A stretch of 64,000 nt of DNA from Carposina sasakii (lineage: Eukaryota > Arthropoda > Insecta > Lepidoptera > Carposinidae), in assembly GCA_014607495.2 (NCBI GenBank), contig CP053160.1:5332001-5396000 (forward strand), written 5' to 3'. Below, piece by piece: positions 36,001-48,000 of this stretch; within the stretch, counting starts at the first letter, position 1; the number at the start of each line of letters is the position of its first letter. The notes beneath the pieces were generated by a model. The model saw only the letters and a program-made list of their open reading frames with translations. It was not told the DNA's origin and searched no databases. A program made the position numbers and the translations under genes.

Positions 36001-39000
36001 AAAAAAGTAGGTATCGTTTGCGAAATCAATTTCCTACGATATATCCTCCGGGAAAGCGGTGTAATTTTATGTATGTTATTGGTTATTTATTTTAACATGT
36101 ATTAAAATCGGAACTTGAAATCGATTGCGTAACGGTACAAAAAAGAGATTTGGCAGCACAACAGCCAAATATTTAAGCAACATTAATTACACTCCTTCTT
36201 CCTGCCCTGTTCCCAATCATTTGGGGTCGGTTCAATATGTAGGTACTTATGTTATTTCAAACCGGGGTGAAACGTAAAGGCCCCCCCCTGCCTGTTTTTT
36301 GGCGGCTCCATCAATTTTTATATTATGTGTAGCTACCAAAATTCTCTAAAACAAAAACACTACTTGTGCCTTTTATATTTGAAGATATCCCTAGATTCCT
36401 TAGAGATTCCATCATCAGATGTTATGTTTTATATGTAGGTGATCAAAACGCTGTATAAAAACAATGTGCCTACAATATTCGAGGATTGCCCTCGATTTCT
36501 CCAAGATCCCATCATCAGATCCTGATATGGTGAATATGGGACCAACCTGGAAGTATACCATGACCAACTGGCACGTGTAACCTCTCTTTTTGAAGTCGGT
36601 TAAAAAGTAGGTATCTAATGAAGGAAGTACACCATTTTAAAAAAACTTAAACAAAAGAAAGGAAAAAATTAATTATGTTATTTCAAACCGGGGTGAAACG
36701 TAAAGCCAAATTTTAAAAACATTGCAAACAATGGCACGGGTGAAACTAATGAAGGAAGTACACCACAGAGATAGGATGATCAAGACTACGCAACGCGGTA
36801 TGAAGCAATCATTTGCCTCCCATCCATAATCTACAATTTCACCCGTCACCCGCTCAATAACGACTACTCTTGTTTCTAATATTTAAACTAAACATTGTTT
36901 ATTTGACACACTTATATATTTTAAAACTACCGAACGATTTTGATGAAATTGGCAGATTTGGATAGATTCTCTACAGCGACTATTTTCATAGTATTTTGTT
37001 TTTCAATTCCACCCTGTAAATAGATAGATTCGATTGGCAGCTTGTACATACATAACAAATAGGCTATACAATCTACAGTTTAATTAAACGGTCGAAGTCG
37101 AAGTCGTGGCCATCTGCTACTTTATTATAAATAGACTTTGTTACGCCATCTCCTGTCAGCCCTTCCTTCATGAGTAAAATACGAAGCCCCGCCCACAACC
37201 ACGTGTTAACTGTGCTTATCGACTTTTTCTGCGAAAACCGAAACAATGCATTTACGGTAAAACCAATGTTGTAACATAAATCGTTTATTTGGTTTATTTA
37301 CAACCAGTTAAGCCGAAGTTAGATAGTTCATTTTTGTTTTTAAGACCGAAAATGAGACGTCTAAATTGACTTTCATCGGGGGGTGTGATGTATGAATATA
37401 ATAGAATACATTTTAGATTTGTATGCTTTCCTTGCAGCTCCCAATTTCACTAGCATCGGTCATCATTCGTCATGAAGCATTCATTCGATTGATTATTCAC
37501 TTGAGTATGCTCGAGTAAACCATCTGATAATAAACTTTTAGGCAGAGCGAACGAGTTATTGAGTGACGTGGATAATTAATCGAATAAGCCCACTTGCAGT
37601 AAATGCGTAAATCTATAGCTAGGTAGGTACTAAGTAGACTAAACTGTGTCACGAAAAGCACACACGGTATCTGTGTGCTTCTTCAGTTCATGTCAAAAAG
37701 ATAATATTTGTGCTTCTCGATTGAACTCTTTCTGTTTATGTGAAAAAAAGAGAGACAGCATGAGTGCTAATTCGTGATTTTAGTTAAATATACATTTACT
37801 CCTTTGCTTGCATGTGGGGCTTTAAAAACTGAACAAAGTGTACGCGCATATAACGGAGAGGTTTTGCGCAGTAAATGAAAATAATTTATTCATTTATAAT
37901 TTATGCATAGACCTCTAACATGAATACAAATGAACTATAGTGTATTTTTGTAAATGTATAGCTAGAGGTACCTATTAATATACTAATACTATTGGATTCG
38001 TGGATCTAAACTTCATTTGCCCCATATAAAATTCAGGAATCAGGAGGAGTGATTCCTGGATGCCACCATTAAATATTTTTTATCAGACAAAAAGGGTATG
38101 TACAGAAATTAGGCTTAAAAATACCTGCTTATTTTATGGAGTAGATTTTGAAACAAATTTACCTGTGATGGCGGATGTAGGTACCGTACCTACGAATCTT
38201 TTGCCAGGTTATTACAGTAATCATATCCAAATTTTTAATACTTATAAGTACCTTGCAATCTTACCTGCTCATATAAATGATCCTTATGCTTATACTCTGT
38301 GAAGTCATCCACATTTGCGGCCGCTTCCATAGCAGCCATCATGCCACGCCAAATGACCGAGAAGTGTTCGCCGTAGTGTTCGCGAACGTTCGGCGAACGC
38401 AGCGCAACCGCCGCGTTGATTCGAACTTTGAGATTCTTGCACTCTTGAGTGAGTTTGCAGAGGCTTGGGAACACTTGACGCTGTTGAAACAAATTATATT
38501 TGTGAAAATCACACTAGAGAGAGATTATAATGGAATGAGGTAGGTACCTAATGTGCCAAGTTTCGTATTCAGAGTTTATATTATGTATGTAAGCATTAAT
38601 TTACCCATTGGGGTCATCACATCACATCAAAAATTCACAACCACGTTTAACATAACGGGGTCATATGTAAAATATCAGTGACAAGTTGCTAGCTCATCGC
38701 CTGAGAGAACGCCCCTAAATTCGTTCACACACATTCACACACACTTCACAACACATTAACCTAGTCCCACATTAAGATCCCTAAGGTCTTGTGCCGTGGG
38801 TACTAAGCAACGGTATACAGGGTGTAACAAAAAGGATATGTTAAGCGAAAAGCTACGTAAATAGCCCACTGTAGAAAACTTACCCACAAAATTTGAGACT
38901 CGAAATCACATGTTTATTTTTCCCGATAGTATGGAGAATTTTTAAACATCTCAGGAATTTTCATACAATCTTGAAAAATAAACATGTGATTTCGAGTCTC

Positions 39001-42000
39001 AAATTTTGTGGGTAGGTTCTCTACAGTGGGCTATTTACGTAGCTTTTCGCTTAACATACCCTTTTTGTTACATCCTGTATAAATACATAGATAAGTATAG
39101 AAACATCCATGACTCGGAAACTACCGGGATTCGAACGCAGGACTCATGGCGTCGCAGGCAGGGTCCCTACCTGCTAGACCAATCGGCCGTCAACTTTTAG
39201 TCGATTCTTACCACTTACACGGAAGGAGATGCAGTTAATATATTCTACTAAATAATATAGTTCTGTAGCATGTAATAGTTCAATATTATGTACAATAAAT
39301 AACTCAATACGAACCTGCCAACCACTGAAGCAAGTGAACAAACTGTCATTCTTCATAGCATTTCCCATAGCGTAGCAGGCGTTCCATCTGACCTTCATAT
39401 TGCTCACTTTGCATGCGCACTCCAAAAGCTTCCCTATCGCCGTTTCGCATAAGGGTTTCATTTGAGGCAGCCGTTTTAGGTTATCGTTCTTAATTAACCG
39501 TAGAAGATTGCCAAGGGCGCGAGTCGCGCTCATTTTTACCTGCAATTTGTAAAATATAGGAACTGTGGGAAAAACAGTTTAGCAACATCCAACAGTTGGA
39601 CCGGCGCGCAACAAACTTGGCTGTATGGATATGATGTTTTGCTTATCTGTGAATATTTAAAAAGGAGCTGTCAACTTGACGTTAACAGTGACAGCGTCAA
39701 ATTGACATTCAACCATTTTCTTTCTCTTTTTTATTAGCGTCTCTTCTCTCTCTAATAAATTATTTCGCTTACGATCACAACAAAATAATAATAATGACCA
39801 AACATTTTTTAACTATATTAAAAGCTTGTTAAGTATACACATTTTCTTTATTTGAGTGAGAGACAGTATAAAATGGTAGGTTGTTCCATTAAGAACTGTA
39901 AAAGTCGAAGTGTTAAAGGCGGCGAAATCAGGTTTTTTTCGTTTCCCACAAAACAATCTGTAGCAAACGAATGGTTACGTTATTGTGGACCAAAAACAAC
40001 TACAAAGAATGGTATGTACCTTCTTATTGTTATCAATACCTTTTATATCAACACACCAAATATTTCTTATCACGCTAAATGAAAAGAGCCACTGTGACTA
40101 GGATTTACTTTGTGTACTGATACTAGAATTTTTAATATACAAAAAAGTTGTCCTGACTCCAGATTGACTGATAAAGTGGTAGAATGAAGCATTTAACTTT
40201 TTTTAAATTAACACCAAGGCCTGTGTTTATGCTACAATGCCACATATTTAATTTAGTTGTAGACACTAAGTCAGGGTGCAAAAAATACTCTTGAGGTAAT
40301 AATGTATAGGTGACATTATGACATTATACTATTTAGCATTTCCTTTATAGGGAGAGTTTGCTCAAATCATTTTCTACCTACTGACTATTTCAAGTCACTT
40401 CAACACATTCTGTTAAATGAATCGCCAAGGAAAGTAAGGCAATTAAAGCCAGATGCATTACCTACATTAATGATCGATGACTGTGATGGAAAAAATACAC
40501 AACTACCTCAATCTATAGCTGCCGCTACTGATGATTATAATTATACTGATATAATCCAGAATGAATCACCAAGAAGAGAACAACTAAAGCCAGAAGAATC
40601 ATCCACATTAATAAATGGTAAAAATACTGAATTATCTCAATCTAACACAATACCAGCCACAGAAGTGGCACATTATCCAGAAATTATCCTGGATGAATCA
40701 CCAAGAAATGTTAGACTAAAACCAGATACTGCACCTACAATAATGATTGCCGATGTAAATGGAAAAAATACACCATTATCTCAGCCAAGTAAAACCACGG
40801 CAAATGCAGTTACAGAATCTTCTAAAATTGTTGAAAAAAGGTATTTATTTATATTTAATTAAATCTATATTTTTTCCAATACCCTTTGCATTTTGCAGAT
40901 TTTGCAGTAGATTGTTAATTAATTAGTACTTGCTTAATTGTTTCAGTGACAAAAATATTTCTATTTCTCTGGCAGGACATGAGTTACTAAGAACAACTGC
41001 CAATGAATTTCAAGTTTTAAATGATAAAAGTGTCACAATTTCTTTAGCTGAATATGAGCTTTTAAAAAGAACAGCCAATGAATTTCAAGCATTGAACGAC
41101 AGCAATAATGTTACTATATCTTCGACTGAACATAAGTATTTAACAAAAACAGCAAATAAGTTTTTAACTGTGAAAGATAATCTTGAGAGAATCTTTACGG
41201 CCGGTCAAGTTCGTTGTCTAATGAAACCTTACATGCGTCGTCGTGTTAAATGGTCTACGGAAGATATAGCGGCGGCTATGTCTTTAAGAAATAAAAGTCC
41301 GAAATGCTACCGCTACTTGAGAGTGATCGGGATCCCGTTGCCATCTTTAGCTACCCTCCGAAATTGGAAATCTAAGGTTGAAGTTCAAAGTGATAATTAT
41401 AATTTATTGGATCCTGTAAGACTCATAACAAATAATTAAGTTAAGTATTATTGTTAATTTTAATTGATATATCTAAAAAATATTTTACCTATTTAGTAAT
41501 TGTTTTAATCTGTCTTGTCTCTTGTAGTTATGGGAAACATATTTCCAGACATAAAAACAGATTATGTTTTTTATGTCTGGAAATATGTTTCTTTGGTACT
41601 ATACCAAAAAATCCCAATCCCAACTAATAATATAAATGCAAAAGTAAGTACCTATAATTTTTTATGATTGTTACCTTTTAAATTTGGTACACAAGTAGTT
41701 TCGAGCCTTAGAGAAGACATAGGCTTTTTAAAACATTTAGATTTTTTTCTATAGTCCATGTGGAGGACAAAATTGCGGGCGTCCGTTAAATCCGTTAAAT
41801 CTATATACATATAATAAAAATGTAACGGATCGCTACATGGAATATATATGATAAAAAATATTATAGGAGACCTTTATCAACGCAATAGTACCCAAAAGAA
41901 TGAATTTTGGAATTTTTGTCTGTTTGTATGTTGTCTGTCTGTTGTTTATACACTGCTGGACGTAGGCCTCCCCCAGTGTACGCCACATGGCTCGATCTCC

Positions 42001-45000
42001 CGTTTTTGCCATCCAGTCACTACCAACCGTCCTCTTTAAGTCATCGGTCCATCTGGCCGGAGGGCGCCCAACGCTACGCTTGCCGAGGCGCGGTCTCCAT
42101 TCAAAAATCCGTTTACTCCACCGTCCATCGGTATTGTAAATAAGTGAAGTTATTGGATTAAATTACCGACATAGCCTTGTGGCCAGTTTTAACCGGTTTT
42201 ACGTAGTAGATATTAGTTTAAGTGACACAGTTGCAAGTTTAAAGGAAAATCATTAAGTATGGTCTAGTTGACGCCCGCAGCTTTGTTCGCTTGACCGTAA
42301 AATAGCCAGTGTATAAACTACCTAACCGCCAAGTTTCATCAATATCTGTTTCATAAAAATGACAAACACTTTCTCACAAACTTTCATATACAAGGTATAA
42401 CAAAAAGGTTAGGTACTATTGTTAAGCATTTCGCTTTGTATAATTATGAATAAAGGATCCTGACGTCAAAATGTGTCAAGTCCCGGGGTACTAGTCCTTG
42501 TTTTCATGGACTGTAACCGGTAGTAATGTAGTATACTTTTTGAATAAGAATAGTAAACAAATATACATATGTATGTATGTACCTTATCGTTATCTGTAGC
42601 GCAATGTATGCTGACCTCCAGCAAACGTAACAAGAGATCATCGTCGATATCATCTATTTCAGGATCTTCCCTAAAAAGGAAAAATAATAAGAAAATATAC
42701 ATGATTAACTAATGCTATGTTAAACCTGCATCTGAAAAGAACTCTACTCGCGTTATTACAAAAGAATACAAACATCGTTTAAACTAAACATTGCCTAAAT
42801 TTTACAGATAGGTACCGATACCTACGCGATGCTATTTACTATCAAATGTCATTTTTAAACAGTGTCTAACTTTAGATGCGGTTTAGATAAATAACACCGT
42901 TTATGTCTGTTTGTGGCTTTTTATTAAGTTTTCTTAATTTAAAGCCCGGAGTTTCTGTGCTTAAAACTAGGACACATCCAATTAGACACTTACATGTTAA
43001 GCACTAGTGCATCACTGAGGTTTCCCAATGCCCAGGCGGCTTTGGTTCGCACCACAAGAGTCGTCTCAGCCAATGCTCGCAGCACATTCTCACCGCAGTC
43101 ACTCACGAAACATATATCCTAAAATATAATAGACACTTTGGAAACCTAAAAGCTGGTCCATACAGGGTGATTTTTGGTCGTCAACGTTCCCGAAAACTAC
43201 GGAATCTCCTCATCATCACGATCATTTTTCTCCATGGAAGCATACCTGGGAAGTGATTGGTTTCCAAAATATTAGGGTCCAAAGTTGAGTAAATAGACTG
43301 CGTTTTTCTGCATAAATGCACATTGACGCGTGAAGCAAGATTATTTCACGAGAAATTATATATCTGTCTATGAAATAAAACCGGCCAAGTGCGAGTCGGA
43401 CTCGCGCACCGAGGGTTCCGTACAAACCTGCAAGGTTTACAAAGTTCGTTCATTACGACAATCGAGTTATAACTATGGTATTTTTATTGCAAAATGAAAT
43501 TCATAACATTACAATGGGGAAAGATGGAGGAGCATAAATTTAAGACAAAGATCTCTTTATCGTTTAAGTAATCCTTTATTTTATATTAACACATATCATT
43601 TATCTATAATATAACTGAAACACTTATACTAGCCTTGCAGCAGACTTGCGAAAGTTCTTTTATTAAAGTTATTTATTTACTAAGTTTTTTAGTCACTATT
43701 TAGAAATCTGGTTCAAAAATATTAATTAAGTATTAAATTTGAACCAGACCTTAAATTTATTAAAAAATATATATTTTGTAATGTAACTAAAAATTTAAGG
43801 TTTTCGGAATTTTTCCTTTATGTGTGCTATAAAACGTTGCTTCATGCCAAATTTCAAGATTCTAGGTCGACTGGAAGTACCCTTTAGGTTTTGATTCCCT
43901 TGCGAGTACTTGCGAGTTTCAAAATATGCAGCTTAAATTGCTGTTTCTTTTGATTGCGTTGACATAGAAGTTTGATTTTGCTACAGCTTAAAGGTATTAT
44001 AGACCTGAGTATTTGGTATGAATTTCAATTTAATACCTCTACGCGTTTATGAGGAAATGGGTAGTAAGTTTAAAATTATTAAAAAAAAAATATTATGTGA
44101 TGTAACTAAAAATTTATGGTTTTCGTAATTTTTCCTTTATCTATGCTATAAGACGTTGCTTCGTACCAAATTTCAAGATTCTGAGTTCACGGGAAGCACC
44201 CTGTAGGTTTTGATTCCCTTGCAAGTGTCGAAAATTTGCGGCATAAACGGCTGTATCTTTTGATTGCGTTGGCTTAGAAGTTTGATTTTTTCACAGCTTC
44301 AAGGGACAGTAGACCTGAGTAATTGATATAAATTTCAGCTTCATACCTCCACGCGTTCCTGAGAAAAAGGGTCTTGACAGACGGACGGACGGACAGACGG
44401 ACAACAAAGTGATCCTATAAGGGTTCCGTTTTTTCCTTTTGAGGTACGGAACCCTAAAAACGAGCATAAACACTGGACACTATAAATTACGCCCGATCAA
44501 GTAATAAAAAAAAACAAAAAAAATTACATCTTTTCCCAGCATTTTTTTTGGCATAAACTTACTTTATTTGATGTAAGTATAGAGTACGTACCCTTCGTTA
44601 AGGGTGGCAACGAAAAAACATCCTGTATAAACCTTCCTCGTGAATCACTCTATCTATTAAAAAAACCACACCAAAATCTGTTCCCTAATTTGAAAGATCT
44701 AAGCATACATAGGGACGGACAGACAGCGGCAAGCGACTTTGTTTTATAATACGAGTATGTAGTGATTTGACTATGTATCTTTGTATACAGTTGTTGACTG
44801 TCACAAATAAATATAGATAGGTTACCTCTCGTAGCGTTTTGAACATGACGGCCATAGCCAAAGCTCGCACCGCCGCCGCTCTCACGGCCGGTTCCACGTC
44901 ACTGCACGATCCTACCAGCAACGTGCAGCATAGGATCTGTTGGTGTCTCTGGGGACAAAGTATAAGGAATGCCATTGTACATTATGTTCTCGGCCACACT

Positions 45001-48000
45001 AATATTGTCGGACCGCACCTCTGTCAGGGTCCTTTCGCCTTCTTTCCTATCTTTTTCGCTCGTCAGAAACGTCATTTGCCAGAGCGAGACAGATAACGCA
45101 AATGCTAACCAACAAATAGCATTTTCGCTATCTTTCTCGCTTTAGCAACAGAAAGGGATAGGGCGACGGAAAAATCTAAAGTGTCTGTCTAAAGCTGACC
45201 CGTGACGTCTAACAGATAAACTGCAATTCAGCCTACTTGAATACCAAAATTAAAAACAAAAAACCTACCGGCAACTCCTTGAAAGACTTTTCTCCTATAT
45301 TAGCGATACAGTCGCACACAACCGCCTTCGCCGAACAGTTGTCGTGATGTTGCAGAACTGATGACAGGGGGGTCAGTACAGAACTCCATAGATATACGCA
45401 ACTTAACAGAGGGGGGGCGGTGTTTGAATGTTCTGCAAAAAAGGTTCTATTTTAATGTATAACCGATATTCGGTACTAATATTATAAGTAGAGCTAATAA
45501 GGTTCGATAGCGATTCTAACTGATCTTCCATACCAGTCTGATTAATAAATACATACATACATATAATCATGCCTTTACAAGTTCGGTTAGTAGTTCAGGT
45601 GGTCAACCCATCGCCTACAAAACACCAAGACCCTCTTGTCCCTCTACTGACTTGTATAGTATGCCCGGGAAGAGAAGCATCTGTAGTATTACACGTTTTT
45701 TTTTCACTCCCAGAGCAGCATAGAATCTTTAGAATATATGTTATCTACATCGAGGAAAAAGCAACATCGATTCATGTACAAATGAAGTCGCCATTATGAC
45801 ATTGCCCTCAAAAGCGTTATCTGAAGCGGTACGTATCTACCTTACATAGAAAAGCGGTGACGACATGTAAGTTTTTCCTTCAAGGCCGCTATACAGGATG
45901 TTTTTTTGTGGCCACCTTTAACGAAGGGTACGTACTCTATACATCAAATAAAGTAAGTTTATGCAAAAAAAAATGCTGGGAAAAAAATGTTTTTTATTCA
46001 AAAATTTTTTTTAATTACTTGATCTGGCGAAATTTATAGTGTCTAGTGTTTATGTTAGTTTTTTTTTTTGACAGATATTAATTATTTCTCGTGAAAAAAT
46101 CTTGCTACGCGCGTCTATGTGCATTTATGCAGAAAAACGCAGTCTATTTACTCAACTTTGGACCCTAATATTTTGGAAACCTGACTCTTCCCAGGTATGC
46201 TTCCATGGAGAAAAATGATCGTGATGATGAGGAGATTCCGTAGTTTTCGGGAACGTTGACGACCAAAAATCATCCTGTATCTATGGGATCCGCGCAATAT
46301 AGTTTCTTTCAAAACTCATATTGCCAAGGATTTGGCGTTTGTTTTACTGCTGGCTGCCTGCCTGACGCAAACCCTCCTCGGCTAAGTAACGATAACATAA
46401 TTAATTATCATTGAATTAATGGGGTTGGTGAAAAGGGAAGCGCTTCCGGCCCCACTGGGCCACTAGTTGTTATATACCCATGTATATATTCCAATAATAG
46501 TGAGGAACTTCGATGTCGCGTTCTAGGATTTGTACCAGGGTTCGAAATTATCAAAATATTTTTTTTTTTTTTGGTAATTATCTTGATAATTATCCGATAA
46601 TTATCCTAGCTGTTTTGTCAATTAACTTTATTTAACCTTGAAATTTTCTTTATTTAAATTATAATAATATTCATCTCTAAGAAGGTCTCAATTTATGCCA
46701 TTATTGAATGAACAGCAAAGAATAATACAATTTAAACGGGAAAAATACAATTCCATTCAGAGTTTGTTTTTTTGGCGTCAAAAAAGTAAGAAATTACTTT
46801 TAAAAAATAGATAAATTCTTAAAATTCTCACTTCTCGTGCCAGTTAAAGGTTTTTTTATGTCTAGCGCGTTTAGATTCATAAGTAAACTTAGATTATTTT
46901 AGTGTTTGATTTTTATAATTATCAAAGATAATTATCAAGGTATTTATCAAGATAATTATCGTGATAATTATCATGATAATTATCAATGATAATTATCACT
47001 TCGAACCCTGATTTGTATGGGACTGTTGTTCTGTTTTGCGTCCGATAGGGCTCCGCTTCAGAATATTAAATTCCTAAAATCTTACCCAGCTTCTGCAGAC
47101 CATCTCCAAGCACAGCCACAGTCTTCGCAGCCTGCAGCACCACGTCCTGATGCTCGCTGCCCAGACAGCTGACCAAAGCATCCGCCAGGAGTGGAAGGTG
47201 AGGGCATAGGAGACTCAGCTGGTGGAAGCAGATAGCCGATAGCACTTGAAGGGACTCCATTATCACTGGGATTGCTGATGGCTTGCATTTCTGTGGTAAA
47301 GGGATATAATATACGGCTATAAAGTAAGTACGTACACAAACATCAGCAACATAATAATATGATCTACACATATTGTCGATTTTCGGTCTTTAAGATTTAA
47401 TCTTTTACTTACTGAATTTAAAATTAAAAGGGAAGAATCAAAATTCTTGTTTAAGGCGTAGTTAGGGTTTATGTTTTGTGTCGAGGCATAGTTTTATCAG
47501 CCTCACTTAAGTAATCAATGCATTTTTAAATAAGAGATAGTAGTACGTATTTGTGTTATTTTTCATTAATTAAGTGAGTCAAGTTTGAGTTAACGGTTAA
47601 TGATATAATGTTAATTATCTGGGATTATGAACTAGATATCGATATTAGACATTTACTTACCACAACTTCATTGTCCTTTAGAACCCAGCCCATGTTTTTA
47701 AAACAGATATCCAGTATCCAAGTGTCGAAATAATGACCTTGAACGTTATCTTTGACAGATGGTTTATCAGCAATAAACATTTCATCATCAGAATACCCTT
47801 CCTCAAAATCATCACAATCATCGTCGGTCAATTTGATCTCTTTTAAGTCTTTTTTCGAAGGCACTGTGTCTTTTTCTATTGATTTTAATATTTCATCTAC
47901 TTTTGGATCGACTGAGAGGACACACCCCATTGTAATTAAAGCGCCAACTTGTAGTGTAATATCTGGAAGAATTAATTATAACAATTTATTAATAAAAATA

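Larger units (their letters stand above)
33304..38264. other. Last HEATR6 intron, 5 kb, repeat-filled
   Basis: Contains an (ATCT)n run, an inverted repeat at 33,761-33,950, a SINE with an inserted 318-bp element, a Helitron-like element and a rearranged duplication, all listed separately. Between 36.8 and 38.2 kb I see only AT-rich sequence. No additional exon is supported. Confidence 0.7.

Noticed and set aside
46600..46995. CRISPR-like array of GATAATTATC units
   Set aside because: The repeats are short palindromes inside a hAT-type MITE in a eukaryotic intron, with no uniform spacers.
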